From an uncultured Pseudoxanthomonas sp. (lineage in GTDB: Bacteria; Pseudomonadota; Gammaproteobacteria; Xanthomonadales; Xanthomonadaceae): 64,000 bases of DNA. The notes under the pieces were generated by a model. The model was not told where the DNA came from, searched no databases, and was given only the letters and a program-made list of their open reading frames with translations. Of this stretch, positions 33,476 through 43,075 are shown piece after piece. The stretch is taken from positions 1 to 64,000 of the forward strand of contig CAMLGZ010000024.1 of the NCBI GenBank assembly GCA_946479745.1. The letters are read 5' to 3'. The position numbers were made by a program, and so were the translations under genes. Numbering within the stretch: position 1 is the stretch's first letter; each line of letters starts with the position of its first letter.

Positions 33476-33961
33476 CTAATCCGACTTCGGTTGCGGGCGC
33501 GAAACCTGCAGGCCCGCCGCCTGCGCCGCCCGGGTTCCGCATCCGGCATCGAACTCCGACGACGCACCGGAAACGCCAACCCCGCCGATCGCCGTGCCGT
33601 CACGGGTAAAGAGCGGCACGCCGCCTTCCATGGTGGCGATCATCGGTGCGGCCGGCGTGTTCCATGTGGCGGTGTCGCGCGTCGAACTCCGGTAGACCGC
33701 CGCCGAGCGCCCCTTCCACTGCGCCAGGGCAGCGGCAGCTGGCGAGGCGCCATGGTTGGAGAAGCTCACCAGCTCGCCACTGCCGTCGAAAACCGCGACA
33801 GCGACCGCATGGCCGGCCTGTCCGGCATTGGCCAGGCAATGGTCGCGGATGGCGTCCGCTGTCTTGAAGTCGAGGAACGGCCGCATCGTCTGCGCCTGCG
33901 ATCCCGCGCCTACCAACAAGGTGGCCATAGCAATAAGTCCGGCAGAAACCATCGATGTCAT
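33476..33961 (-). CDS. GlcG/HbpS-like (DUF336) exported protein
   Basis: A 161-residue protein with a signal peptide (MVSAGLIAMATLLVGAGSQA). The mature part has GHAVAVAVFDGSGELVSFSN, TATWNTPAAPM and GGVPLFTRDGTAIGGVGVSG, the conserved segments of the GlcG/HbpS heme-degrading-like family. ATG 33961 is preceded by CAGGAGAGC. The molecular role of exported single-domain members is not settled; heme or cobalamin-related binding has been described for relatives. It lies downstream of mqo on the same strand, separated by palindrome copy 3. Confidence 0.8.
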   Translation of the reverse strand: MTSMVSAGLIAMATLLVGAGSQAQTMRPFLDFKTADAIRDHCLANAGQAGHAVAVAVFDGSGELVSFSNHGASPAAAALAQWKGRSAAVYRSSTRDTATWNTPAAPMIATMEGGVPLFTRDGTAIGGVGVSGASSEFDAGCGTRAAQAAGLQVSRPQPKSD

Positions 33962-33990
33962 GCTGCTCTCCTGTTGTTGGTCCGGGGTGA

Positions 33991-34016
33991 TGCCCGCTTT
34001 CGGCCAAGAGCGGAAC
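33991..34016. repeat. Intergenic palindromic repeat, copy 3 (degenerate)
   Basis: TGCCCGCTTTCGGCCAAGAG followed by CGGAACA is a diverged copy of the element at 32117-32142 and 33161-33186, with the internal TTTCGGCCA intact. It lies between mqo and the GlcG-like gene. Confidence 0.65.
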
Positions 34017-34087
34017 ATCGAGGCCGAGCAAGTCAGCTGGGGCGAGCGCCATGTTCCGCGGCCGTCCCAACCACTCGCTTGGCGGGC

Positions 34088-35806
34088 TTACAGCTCCTGC
34101 ATCTCGCTGTTGGTATTGTCGCGCTTGTCGGTCGGGATCGCTTCCGGCTGCGGCTGGACCGCGGGCTCGGCGGCAGGCGAAGGTTGCAGGTTTGCTCCGG
34201 GTTGCTCGGGCACCTCCACATACGGCAGATGCAATGCGTCGCTGGTCATGCGGCGGATCTGGTTGGTTAGCGCCGCGCTCTTGTTCAGTTCCTCGCCGTA
34301 GCTAGGCACAATCTCCTTCAGGCGCGTCTTCCAGCCCGCTTCCAACTCCTTCGGGAAAGCCTTGGCTAACACGCTGAGCATGATCGACGGCGAGGTCGAT
34401 GCACCCGGCGAGGCGCCCAGCAGGGCAGCGATGCTGCCGTCCTTGCCGGTCACGATCTCGGTGCCGAACTGCAAGCTGGTCTTGCCGGTTTCCGGGTCGC
34501 GCTTGATGATCTGCACACGCTGGCCGGCGGTGATCAGCCTCCAATCCTCACGCTTTGCCTGCGGATAATATTTGACCAATTCGGCCTGGCGATCTGCGTC
34601 GGTCAGTTCGGCCTGCTGCAGCAAGTATTTGACCAGGTCCAGGTTCTCCTCACCCACCTTCATCATGCCGGCCACATTGTCGTGATTGACGGACGAATAG
34701 AGATCGAACCAGGAGCCTTCCTTCAGAAACCTGGTGCTGTACAGCGCGAACGGCCCGAACAACACGACGGGCTTGCCTTCCAGCTTGCGCGCGTCGATAT
34801 GTGGCACCGACATCGGCGGCGAGCCGGTCTCGGCCATGCCATAGACTTTGACTTTGTGACGCTCGGCGATGGCCGGCTTCTGGAATGCCAGGAACTGGCC
34901 ACCTATCGGGAAGCCGGCGTAGTTCTTCGATTCGGGGATGCCCGATATCTGCAGCAGCTTCAGCGATGCGCCGCCGGCGCCAACGAACACGAAGCGCGTT
35001 TTGATTGTTCTTTCTTTGCCATTTTTGAGGTCTTCGACCGTGACATTCCAAGTCTTGTCCTCGTTCTGGCGCAAAGCGGTGACTTCGTGCTGCAGCCGGA
35101 GATGGAAGTTCGGGTTGCGCTGCAGGGAGGCCGTCAGCTGGTTGGTGATCACACCGAAGTTCACGTCCGTGCCCAGCGGCATATAGGTGGCGGCCACTTT
35201 CTGCGACAGATCACGGCCTTCCATGACCAGCGGGGCCCACTTGCGGATCTGTTCCGGATCGGTGCTGTACTGCATGCCGTAGAACAGAGGGTTTTTGATC
35301 AGCGCTTCCTGGCGCTTGCGCAGGAACTCGATGTTCTTATCGCCCCATACGAAACTCATGTGCGGCGTGGAATTGATGAAGTCCGACGGTTGGCGCAGCC
35401 GTCCTTGTTTGACCTCGTGTGCCCAGAACTGGCGCGAGACCTCGAACTGTTCGGCGATGCCGACCGCGCGCTTGGTCTCCACCGTGCCGTCGGGCAGCTC
35501 GGGCGTGTAGTTCAGCTCGGCAAAGGCCGAGTGGCCGGTGCCGGCGTTGTTCCAGCCGTTGGAACTCTCCAGGCCCACGCCATCCAAGCGCTCAAACAGC
35601 TCTACGTTCCAGTCCGGTTGAAGTTCCTGCAGATAGGTAGCCAGCGTGACGCTCATGATGCCGCCGCCTATCAGCACCGCATCGACAGGCTTATCGTTGT
35701 CGGCCTTGGGCGCCGAGCCCTCATAGAGCGGCCAGTACAGGAACAATGCGCCTGATACAGCCAGTATCAGCACACAGCCAACCATGATTTTAAGCAGCTT
35801 CTTCAT
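34088..35806 (-). CDS. mqo: Malate:quinone oxidoreductase
   Basis: Membrane-associated FAD enzyme oxidising malate to oxaloacetate with quinone as acceptor. From ATG 35806 it has 572 residues, with an N-terminal membrane anchor ([19 protein letters not shown]). Next come the FAD-binding [20 protein letters not shown] and the family segment [20 protein letters not shown]. The sequences [15 protein letters not shown] and [16 protein letters not shown] also match Mqo. The C-terminus after ~530 is a proline/alanine-rich tail of unknown use. The anchored form is known in some gammaproteobacteria. It is an unrelated housekeeping function in this neighbourhood. Confidence 0.93.
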   Translation of the reverse strand: MKKLLKIMVGCVLILAVSGALFLYWPLYEGSAPKADNDKPVDAVLIGGGIMSVTLATYLQELQPDWNVELFERLDGVGLESSNGWNNAGTGHSAFAELNYTPELPDGTVETKRAVGIAEQFEVSRQFWAHEVKQGRLRQPSDFINSTPHMSFVWGDKNIEFLRKRQEALIKNPLFYGMQYSTDPEQIRKWAPLVMEGRDLSQKVAATYMPLGTDVNFGVITNQLTASLQRNPNFHLRLQHEVTALRQNEDKTWNVTVEDLKNGKERTIKTRFVFVGAGGASLKLLQISGIPESKNYAGFPIGGQFLAFQKPAIAERHKVKVYGMAETGSPPMSVPHIDARKLEGKPVVLFGPFALYSTRFLKEGSWFDLYSSVNHDNVAGMMKVGEENLDLVKYLLQQAELTDADRQAELVKYYPQAKREDWRLITAGQRVQIIKRDPETGKTSLQFGTEIVTGKDGSIAALLGASPGASTSPSIMLSVLAKAFPKELEAGWKTRLKEIVPSYGEELNKSAALTNQIRRMTSDALHLPYVEVPEQPGANLQPSPAAEPAVQPQPEAIPTDKRDNTNSEMQEL

Positions 35807-36044
35807 AGGGAGATGCCTTGCCATCGAAGGGGGAGAAAATCGTCTGGGGGATGCGCCCGAACTCTATCGAAGGGTGGACTTTGCAGGCGCCAAGGCCAAC
35901 AGCACGGTCGGCCAAGAACCGTCCGGATGATAGCTCAGCCGGTCTTGCGCATCGCGTGAGGCCACTTCGTGCTGCAGGGTCCGCTCGCCGGTCATGCCGG
36001 TTCATGCAAGCGCCGCCCCGACGGATCGAAGGCAAAACTCGGGA

Positions 36045-36665
36045 TCAGGATCGCGCAAAGAGCTCTACTGCAGCGACAGTGCGATGCTCATCCGAACGCG
36101 TAGGGATCTCCAGATCAGGATCCCCTGCTATCAGAAGTACAAACTGGGAGGCTGCAAGAGCAGCGTCGTTCGCGTGGCAGCGATCAGCGAATACTTTCTG
36201 CAGAAAGCATAGATGCGTGCTATATCGTTGGTGCCACCGTTCAAGATGGATTGTCGGCAGTAGACTGGAGCGCGCCACCATCTGATCGAACGCAAGTGAC
36301 GCGGGATGCCTGGCTTGGCGAAGCAGTTCGCGCGCCGCATGATTCAGTTGCAAGCGAAGGGTTTTACCTCGCATGTACTCGAGCGTTGGCGGGGGCACTG
36401 CATCCAGCCAGTATTCGATGACAGCCTCAAGCAGGGCGGCCTTCCCCCGGAAGTAGGCATATAGGGTCGGCTTGGCTACCCCTGCCCTTTCCGCAACCAT
36501 ACGCATATTGGCGCGGTCGTATCCGACTTCGGCGAACACGTTGCCGGCAGCATGGATAATTCCGTTCCGCTGGTCCTGGCGGTGACTATGCCACCTGTAG
36601 CGATGCGAGCTTTCAGCAGTCATCGGCGTGCAGGATGCAAGGCGCATCGCGCGCTCATGCGGCAT
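36045..36665 (-). CDS. TetR-family regulator at the end of the efflux operon
   Basis: A 206-residue TetR regulator. The DNA-binding part has IIHAAGNVFAEVGYDRANMR and MVAERAGVAKPTLYAYFRGK. The start at 36665 overlaps the last 11 nt of the RND pump gene, with AAGGA close upstream; ATG 36623 is possible but has no ribosome site. The position suggests cotranscription with the pump. A second, unrelated TetR gene heads the operon. Confidence 0.8.
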   Translation of the reverse strand: MPHERAMRLASCTPMTAESSHRYRWHSHRQDQRNGIIHAAGNVFAEVGYDRANMRMVAERAGVAKPTLYAYFRGKAALLEAVIEYWLDAVPPPTLEYMRGKTLRLQLNHAARELLRQARHPASLAFDQMVARSSLLPTIHLERWHQRYSTHLCFLQKVFADRCHANDAALAASQFVLLIAGDPDLEIPTRSDEHRTVAAVELFARS

Positions 36666-39600
36666 GTCCTTCGGCGGGCGGATCCTTGCCTTCGGGCTTG
36701 ATCTTGAACCAGATGGAATACATGGCCGGCAGGAACACCAGGGTCAGAACGGTTCCCGCAAGGGTGCCGCCGATCAGTGTGTAAGCCAGCGTCCCCCAGA
36801 ACACGGAATGGGTCAGCGGTATGAAGGCCAGGATCGCCGCCATAGCGGTCAATATGACCGGCCGGGCACGCTGTACCGTGGCTTCGACGACGGCGTGGAA
36901 CGGGGCTAGCCCTTCCTTTACATTGTGGTCAATCTGCCCGATCAGGATCAGCGTGTTCCGCATCAGGATGCCGGACAACGCAATCAGCCCGACGAGCGCA
37001 TTGATTCCGAACGGCTGTTGGAAGACAAGCAGGGTCGGCACTACGCCGATCAGACCCAATGGACTGGTCAGGAACACCATCACCATTGCGGAGAACGAGC
37101 GCACCTGCAAGATCAGAATCAGCAATGTGGCCGCCAGCATGATGGGGAATAACGGCAACATCGCGGTCGTCGCCTTGCCAGACTCTTCTATGGAGCCGGC
37201 CTGGTCTATGCGATAGCCGCGCGGAAGCTTGTCAACGATGGGCTTGAGCTGTTGGGTAATGGCCGATGACACGTCCGGCGGCTGCAGGCCGTCGCCGATA
37301 TCGCCCCGCACTGTGATGGTCGGCACTCGATCGCGACGGCGCATGATCGGTTCCTCCATGCGCACGTCGACCTCGCCCACCTGCGACAGAGGGATGCGCT
37401 GGCCGTTTGCGCCAGCGAGGGTGAAATCGGTTATTCGTGCGGGGTCGAGTCGGATCTCGCCTGCCGAACGCGCGACGACTTGCACCGAACGGATATCCTC
37501 ACGCACAGTGGTGACAGGCACGCCACTCAGCAGAAACTGGAGTTGTTGCGCCACCTCGCTGGAGCTCAGCCCTACGGCCTGCAAGCGGTCCTGCTGCAAG
37601 GTGAAATGCAGCGCGGGAGTGCGCACGCCCCAGTCCGTGTTGACCGTGCGCATCATTGGGCTGGCATCCATGACCTGCCGCACCTCGGCCGCGATTTTGC
37701 GTAACGTTGCAGGATCAGGACCACTGACTCGATAGGCCACTGGAAATGGCGAGTAAGGGCCGAAAACCAGCTGCGTGACGCGCACTCGCGCCTCCGGCGC
37801 CAGACCGGCAGCGACAGCCTGCCGCAGGCGGTGTTTCAGTGCATCACGCTCATCCTGGCTGTCTGTTCGAACCACCACCTTGGCAAATGACGGATCGGGC
37901 ATTTCTGGACCCACTGAGAAGAAGAACCGTGGCGCGCCTTGGCCAACGTAGGCGGTGACGATCCTGGCTTCCTTCTGTTTGCTCAGCCAAGCTTCGACCT
38001 TCGCTGTCGCCAGACTCGTCTGGCTGATCGAGGTGCCATAAGGCATCTGCACTTCGACCAGCACTTCGGGTCGGTCTGAGATGGGGAAGAATTGCTTCTT
38101 CACTACGGCCATCCCGAGTATGGCCAGTACAAACAAGCCCACTACCGATCCGGCCGCCAGCCACTTGCGAGCGATGACGCGCCCTAGGATCTGCCGAAAG
38201 CGGTTGTAGCGGGGCGTGTCATACATCGCACCGTGCCCACCCTCGACCTTTTTCATGTCGGGCAACATCTTGACGCCCAGGTAGGGCGTGAAGACCACGG
38301 CGACCACCCACGACGCGATGAGCGCGGTGCCGACGATCCAGAACATATTGCCGGTGTATTCGCCTGCACTGGAACGGGCAAAGCCATTGGGCATGAAGCC
38401 GACAGCGGTGACCAGCGTGCCCGACAGCATCGGCGCGGCCGTGTGGCTCCAGGCATACGCGGACGCTTTGACGCGGCTGTACCCTTCTTCCATTTTCACC
38501 ACCATCATTTCGATGGCAATGATGGCGTCGTCCACCAGCAAGCCCAGCGCCAGAATGAGGGATCCCAAGGTGATCCGATCGAAGTTCTTGCCGGTTGCGA
38601 GCATCACGACGAAGACCGCCGCCAGCGTCAGCGGCACGGCCGCCGCAACGACCAGGCCCACACGCCAGCCCATGCTGACGAAGCACACCAGCATGACGAC
38701 CAGCAATGCAACGAAGAACTTGACCATGAATTCATCGACTGAGGAGTCGATATTGACGGCCTGGTCCGTGACCTTCGTCAGACTCATGCCCAAGGGTAGT
38801 TCGGCACCAATCGCTTCGACTTCTTTCTTGAGTGCTTCACCCAAGTCGAGCCCGTTCCAGCCCTCGCGCATGACCACACCCAGCAACAGGGCAGGCTCAC
38901 CCCCGCTTCGGATAATGAAGGTCTTCGGATCCTCATAGCCTCGCTCAACCATGGCAATGTCCGACAACTTCAAGGTTCGACCTTGCGCCACAATGGGCGT
39001 GTCGCGGATTTTCTGCAGTTCGTCGAATGCACCGTCCAGACGGATGAAGACTTCCGGCCCCTTCGTTTCTACCGAACCGGCCGGCGTCAGCGCGTTCTGG
39101 GTGTTGAGAGCTGCAAATACCTGCTGCGGGCTGATGCCGAGAGTTGCCAATCGTTCGTGTGAGAACTCCACATAGATCTTTTCGGGCTGTTCGCCGACGA
39201 TATTGACCTTCTTGACACCTGGCACGTGCAGGAGCTGCTGGCGGAACCGCTCCGCATCGCGAACCAGCAGGCGTTGCGGTTCGCCCTTCGCCTTCAGCGC
39301 GTACAGAGCGAAGGTGACGTCTGCATACTCGTCGTTGACCATCGGGCCAATCACGCCTGCCGGCAAATTCCTTGTCTCATCTCCGACTTTCTTGCGTGCC
39401 TGATAGAACTCGTCCTGCACCTTCGCGGGAGGAGTACTGTCGAGCAAGGTCAGTGTCGTGAACGCCAATCCAGGCCTGGTGTAGGTTTCGCTGCGGTCAT
39501 ACCAACGAAGCTCTTGCAATCGCTTCTCGATCTTCTCGGCGACCTGGTCCTGCATCTCCTGCGCTGTGGCGCCGGGCCACGCGGTAATGATGGTCATCAC

Positions 39601-39744
39601 CTTGACTGTGAAGCCCGGGTCCTCGGCTCGGCCCAGTTTGAAGAATGCGGCCAGTCCGGCCACTGAGACCAGGAAAATCAGGAATAACGTGATGGAGCGC
39701 TCGCGAACGGCAAGCGCCGACAGATTGAAACGACCTTCGCTCAC
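36655..39744 (-). CDS. RND-family efflux pump inner-membrane subunit
   Basis: Proton-driven AcrB/HAE-type transporter of 1029 residues. The first transmembrane segment (SITLFLIFLVSVAGLAAFF) is followed by a large periplasmic porter part. The TM4 region contains GSLILALGLLVDDAIIAIEM, with the Asp-Asp pair of the proton relay. NDEYADVTFALYALKAKG and the repeat after ~520 complete the two-fold layout. Translation is coupled to the fusion protein gene by an ATGA overlap. No outer-membrane channel gene is present, so it probably borrows a TolC-type protein. Substrates are unknown; multidrug efflux is the family norm. Confidence 0.92.
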   Translation of the reverse strand: MSEGRFNLSALAVRERSITLFLIFLVSVAGLAAFFKLGRAEDPGFTVKVMTIITAWPGATAQEMQDQVAEKIEKRLQELRWYDRSETYTRPGLAFTTLTLLDSTPPAKVQDEFYQARKKVGDETRNLPAGVIGPMVNDEYADVTFALYALKAKGEPQRLLVRDAERFRQQLLHVPGVKKVNIVGEQPEKIYVEFSHERLATLGISPQQVFAALNTQNALTPAGSVETKGPEVFIRLDGAFDELQKIRDTPIVAQGRTLKLSDIAMVERGYEDPKTFIIRSGGEPALLLGVVMREGWNGLDLGEALKKEVEAIGAELPLGMSLTKVTDQAVNIDSSVDEFMVKFFVALLVVMLVCFVSMGWRVGLVVAAAVPLTLAAVFVVMLATGKNFDRITLGSLILALGLLVDDAIIAIEMMVVKMEEGYSRVKASAYAWSHTAAPMLSGTLVTAVGFMPNGFARSSAGEYTGNMFWIVGTALIASWVVAVVFTPYLGVKMLPDMKKVEGGHGAMYDTPRYNRFRQILGRVIARKWLAAGSVVGLFVLAILGMAVVKKQFFPISDRPEVLVEVQMPYGTSISQTSLATAKVEAWLSKQKEARIVTAYVGQGAPRFFFSVGPEMPDPSFAKVVVRTDSQDERDALKHRLRQAVAAGLAPEARVRVTQLVFGPYSPFPVAYRVSGPDPATLRKIAAEVRQVMDASPMMRTVNTDWGVRTPALHFTLQQDRLQAVGLSSSEVAQQLQFLLSGVPVTTVREDIRSVQVVARSAGEIRLDPARITDFTLAGANGQRIPLSQVGEVDVRMEEPIMRRRDRVPTITVRGDIGDGLQPPDVSSAITQQLKPIVDKLPRGYRIDQAGSIEESGKATTAMLPLFPIMLAATLLILILQVRSFSAMVMVFLTSPLGLIGVVPTLLVFQQPFGINALVGLIALSGILMRNTLILIGQIDHNVKEGLAPFHAVVEATVQRARPVILTAMAAILAFIPLTHSVFWGTLAYTLIGGTLAGTVLTLVFLPAMYSIWFKIKPEGKDPPAEGHAA

Positions 39745-40853
39745 GGGCTGGATCCTCCGGTCGCTGCACCGGCGTCTTGGCCGGCTCGCACCGGCTCGCC
39801 TTCGCGTAACAGATGCGCGCCCAGTGCGACGATCCTGTCGCCTTGCTTGAGCTGACCTGTTATGCGTGCGGAGTCGTCATCCAGGCGCTGGACCACCACC
39901 GCCCGCCAACTCACTTTCGCCGGCTGGCCATTGATGACCCACACGCCCGGCCCTTTCCCCGCATCGAACAGGGAACCGATGGGTACCTGCACGCCAGCTT
40001 GTGTGGAAGGTGATCCATCCGCAATTTCGATGGTGACGGTGGTGCCCAATGGCGCATTCGCCAGCGCGCCCTCGAGTACATATCGCGCCTCGAAAGTGCG
40101 GGTCAGTCGATCCGCGGAATCCGAGAGTTGCCGCAACGTCGCCGGCACGGACATACCGTCATTGCCGAACAGTGTGGCCTGGCCAGTGGAGCCGACTGCG
40201 GGGCGCAGAGTCTCCGGCAACTGAATGACCGCTTCGCGACGCCCGGCTTGGGCGATCCGAACCACGACCTGCCCGGCAGCGACTACTTGGCCAGGCTCGG
40301 CCAACGCCTCGATCACCACGCCATCGGCATCTGCTAGGAGCGTTGAGTAACGGTTCGCATTTAGGGCGACTTCAGCCTGAGCTGAGGCCGCGCTGAGCTG
40401 GGCCTTCGCAGAGTCTGCGGCGGCCTTGCTCTGATCGTAGGCGGATGCTGATATCGCACCAGTCCCCAGCAGGGCGCGATAGCGCGCTTCGTCTCCGATC
40501 GCCTGCTGTGCCAGCGCGCGCGCGGCGGCGACCGCTTCCCGCTGCGCATGAGCGGCGAGCTTCAGATCGACCGGATCGATGCGCAAGAGCGGCTGACCCC
40601 GTTTGACGGTCTGCCCTGTATCCACGAGCCGTTCCAGCACCTTGCCGGAAACACGGAAGCCCAGGTCGCTCTGAACCCGGGCGGCTACGGTCCCGGTGAA
40701 GGAGCGTGACGCAGAAGGTGCACCCTGGACGATGGCAACGCGTACCAACGGTGCTTCGGTCCGGGGATCGGATGGCGGTTTTCCGCCGCATGCGGCCAGC
40801 ACAAGCGGCAGTGCACAGAGGGCGGTAGAGGCAACGAAGCGGCGCAGGAGCAT
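39741..40853 (-). CDS. RND efflux periplasmic adaptor (membrane fusion lipoprotein)
   Basis: HlyD/AcrA-type adaptor of 370 residues. The leader ends LVLAACGGK (lipobox), so it is anchored in the inner membrane. The barrel-sandwich half RVSGKVLERLVDTGQTVKRG and the second half GVVIEALAEPGQVVAAGQVV flank an alpha-hairpin rich in Ala, Gln and Lys (~100-165). It lies directly before the pump gene (4-nt overlap) and 92 nt after the TetR gene. Confidence 0.9.
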   Translation of the reverse strand: MLLRRFVASTALCALPLVLAACGGKPPSDPRTEAPLVRVAIVQGAPSASRSFTGTVAARVQSDLGFRVSGKVLERLVDTGQTVKRGQPLLRIDPVDLKLAAHAQREAVAAARALAQQAIGDEARYRALLGTGAISASAYDQSKAAADSAKAQLSAASAQAEVALNANRYSTLLADADGVVIEALAEPGQVVAAGQVVVRIAQAGRREAVIQLPETLRPAVGSTGQATLFGNDGMSVPATLRQLSDSADRLTRTFEARYVLEGALANAPLGTTVTIEIADGSPSTQAGVQVPIGSLFDAGKGPGVWVINGQPAKVSWRAVVVQRLDDDSARITGQLKQGDRIVALGAHLLREGEPVRAGQDAGAATGGSSP

Positions 40854-40897
40854 AAGAGGCCCATCGACGAATTGGTCAGGCCTCGCATCTTGAACCT

Positions 40898-40923
40898 AGT
40901 GACCATATTAGTCAATAGTCACT
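40898..40923. promoter_or_regulatory. TetR-type operator between regulator and efflux genes
   Basis: Arms AGTGAC and GTCACT flank CATATTAGTCAATA, just upstream of the adaptor gene and after the TetR gene. The inner TTAGTC also occurs in the inverted repeat at 41603-41624 upstream of the TetR gene, so both are probably bound by that TetR protein. Confidence 0.6.
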
Positions 40924-40945
40924 ATCTCTGAATTGTGGAGCTAAA

Positions 40946-41563
40946 TTATGGCGACAGGCTGCGGAGTACCAGACCGGACAACTTCGCCGGCGCCTCGTCC
41001 GTGTATTCAAAGCTGTGCTGCAGGAGCAGGGGGTTGAGATAAGGGCGCATGACCAGGTAAATCGCCATCGAGGTTTCATCAATCGGCGTTTTGCGCTCGA
41101 AATCCCCTGTCAGCCTGCCTTCCTGCAAGATGTCCTGGAGCAATTTCTGAATGCGTTCTTCATAGGCAACCACGGCCTGCCAGCGCTCGCTGGCCGCTGA
41201 ACTGGCGATTTCGTAAAGCTTACGATCCCGGAAAAACAGACGCATGCTGGCCTCTACCGCAGTTTTGAACATCCGCCGCAGCTTCTCGGGTGGTCGTTCA
41301 GTTTCGTCAACGGCTGCCCTGATCTCGGTTTCGATCTCGCGCAGGCAGTTCGCGCAGATCATCTCGCCAATAGCCTGCTTGGACGGGAAGAACTTGTAGA
41401 TGTAGGCCTTGGAAAAGCCAATGGCCTTGGCCAGATCGGAGACGGCGGTCTTCTCGTAGCCATACCGGCTGAAGTGCTCGGTGGCCGCGGTAACGATCTG
41501 ATCGCGCACCTCATGATCGGCCGGACCGCGGGCCGAAACGGGATAAGTGGTGGTTTTTTTCAT
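40946..41563 (-). CDS. TetR-family repressor of the efflux operon
   Basis: A 205-residue TetR regulator with the helix-turn-helix IVTAATEHFSRYGYEKTAVS and DLAKAIGFSKAYIYKFFPSK. TetR genes directly upstream of adaptor-pump pairs commonly repress them. Matching inverted repeats upstream of both the regulator (41603-41624) and the adaptor (40898-40923) support this. The C-terminal half is presumably the ligand-binding domain. Confidence 0.86.
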   Translation of the reverse strand: MKKTTTYPVSARGPADHEVRDQIVTAATEHFSRYGYEKTAVSDLAKAIGFSKAYIYKFFPSKQAIGEMICANCLREIETEIRAAVDETERPPEKLRRMFKTAVEASMRLFFRDRKLYEIASSAASERWQAVVAYEERIQKLLQDILQEGRLTGDFERKTPIDETSMAIYLVMRPYLNPLLLQHSFEYTDEAPAKLSGLVLRSLSP

Positions 41564-41917
41564 GGTTGGAGCTTACCTTTTGCTCCGCAGACATACAACG
41601 AATGACTATTTCATATATTAGTCACTTCATTTCCGGTTCAAGTCTGGAAGAAGTGCGTGCCTCGCAAACGCACCCTGCATGTTCATTGTCGTAAGCGGCA
41701 TAACGGCTGAAGTGACGGCCCCGACTCGCCCCTCAACGCGCGCGCCGGGTTCGAGATCCCGATTTCGGATCAGGCTTCGTGATGTCCGCGATTGGCTTGC
41801 GGATTCAATCGATCGACGCAACAGAGATAGCCCGCCACGGCGTAATGAGCCTGTCGCTGCGCTCTTCGCCAGCTCGCAAGCGCCATCGCTGCGTCTCCCG
41901 CTGTTATGGAACGATTG
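41564..41917. other. Intergenic region upstream of the efflux regulator
   Basis: About 350 nt between the TetR gene and the Gfo/Idh/MocA gene on the same strand. It contains the operator-like repeat at 41603-41624; I see nothing else of note. Confidence 0.5.
41603..41624. promoter_or_regulatory. TetR-type operator upstream of the efflux repressor
   Basis: TGACTA and TAGTCA arms are separated by TTTCATATAT, 40 nt upstream of the TetR start. It is related to the repeat at 40898-40923 (common TTAGTCA half). The A/T-rich spacer is a likely -10 region. Confidence 0.6.
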
Positions 41918-43075
41918 CTACGAGGCGACGGGCACCCAGGCCGCACCTTGTCGCGCGCTGGCCACCGCGGCCTCGATGAAGGCCATGCCGGCGACGCCGT
42001 CGTCGATGCCGGGAAGATCGAGATCATCCGGCGGCGGCTCGCCAGCGACTTCCGCGGCGATCGCACGGAAAGCTTCGCGGTACAGGTTGGCGAAGGCCTC
42101 CAGATAGCCTTCCGGATGCCCGGCCGGTATCCGCGTGACGCGTTGCGCGACTTCGCCGACATAGCCGTTGCCGCGGCGCAGGATTTCGCGCGGGCGGTCC
42201 GGGTATTTGACGATCAACTCGTTGGGATGTTCCTGCTGCCACTCCAGCGAGGCCTCGCTGCCGTACACGCGCAGGCTCAAGCCGTTCTCTTCGCCCACCG
42301 CGATCTGCGAGCTGTGCAGCACGCCGCGCGCGCCGCCTTCGAAGCGCAGCAGCAGATTGCCGTCATCGTCCAGGCGCCGGCCGGGCACGAAGGTGGTGAG
42401 TTCTGCGCACAGTTCGGCAATGCGCAAGCCGGTGACGTAGCGCGCCAGGTTTTCCGCGTGCGTGCCGATGTCGCCCATGCACCCGGCCGCGCCGCTGCGC
42501 GCCGGGTCGGTGCGCCACGAGGCCTGCTTGTGGCCGCTGCTTTCGATATCGCTCGCCAGCCACCCTTGCGAATACTCCACCACCACCTTGCGCAGCGCGC
42601 CGAGTGCACCGCCACGCACCAGCGCGCGCGCCTGTTTCACCATCGCATTGCCGGTGTAGTTGTGGGTCAGCACGAACACCTTTCCGCTGCGCGCGACCGT
42701 CTCGCGCAAGGCACGCGCCTCGGCCAGCGTCAACGTGACCGGCTTGTCGCAGACCACGTTGAAGCCGTGCTCCAGGAACAGCGTCGCGGCCGGGAAATGC
42801 TGGTCGTTCGGGGTGACGATCACCACGAAGTCCAGCCGTTCGCCGGACGGGCGCGCCGCCTCGGCAACCGCCATGTCGCGATAGCTGCCGTACGCGCGTT
42901 CGGCGGACACGAACAGGTCGGCCGCCGAATCGCGCGAGCGCTGCGGATCCGATGAGAACGCGCCGGCGACGAGTTCGGCCTGCCCGTCCATCTGCGCGGC
43001 AATCCGGTGCACGGCACCGATGAATGCGCCACGCCCGCCGCCGACCATACCGAAGCGCAGCTTGCGTCCGGTCAC
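41918..43075 (-). CDS. Gfo/Idh/MocA-family oxidoreductase
   Basis: Cytoplasmic NAD(P)-dependent sugar dehydrogenase of 385 residues. [20 protein letters not shown] is the nucleotide-binding fold, [20 protein letters not shown] holds the conserved EKP-like Lys motif (here DKP), and [16 protein letters not shown] includes the Asp-x-x-x-His active-site motif. The start is GTG 43075 in a 4-nt GTGA overlap with the TIM-barrel gene. This pairing is found in pathways that interconvert sugars and 3-keto or inosose-type intermediates. I infer that it reduces or oxidises a 3-keto sugar imported from the periplasmic modules next door. Confidence 0.82.
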   Translation of the reverse strand: MTGRKLRFGMVGGGRGAFIGAVHRIAAQMDGQAELVAGAFSSDPQRSRDSAADLFVSAERAYGSYRDMAVAEAARPSGERLDFVVIVTPNDQHFPAATLFLEHGFNVVCDKPVTLTLAEARALRETVARSGKVFVLTHNYTGNAMVKQARALVRGGALGALRKVVVEYSQGWLASDIESSGHKQASWRTDPARSGAAGCMGDIGTHAENLARYVTGLRIAELCAELTTFVPGRRLDDDGNLLLRFEGGARGVLHSSQIAVGEENGLSLRVYGSEASLEWQQEHPNELIVKYPDRPREILRRGNGYVGEVAQRVTRIPAGHPEGYLEAFANLYREAFRAIAAEVAGEPPPDDLDLPGIDDGVAGMAFIEAAVASARQGAAWVPVAS

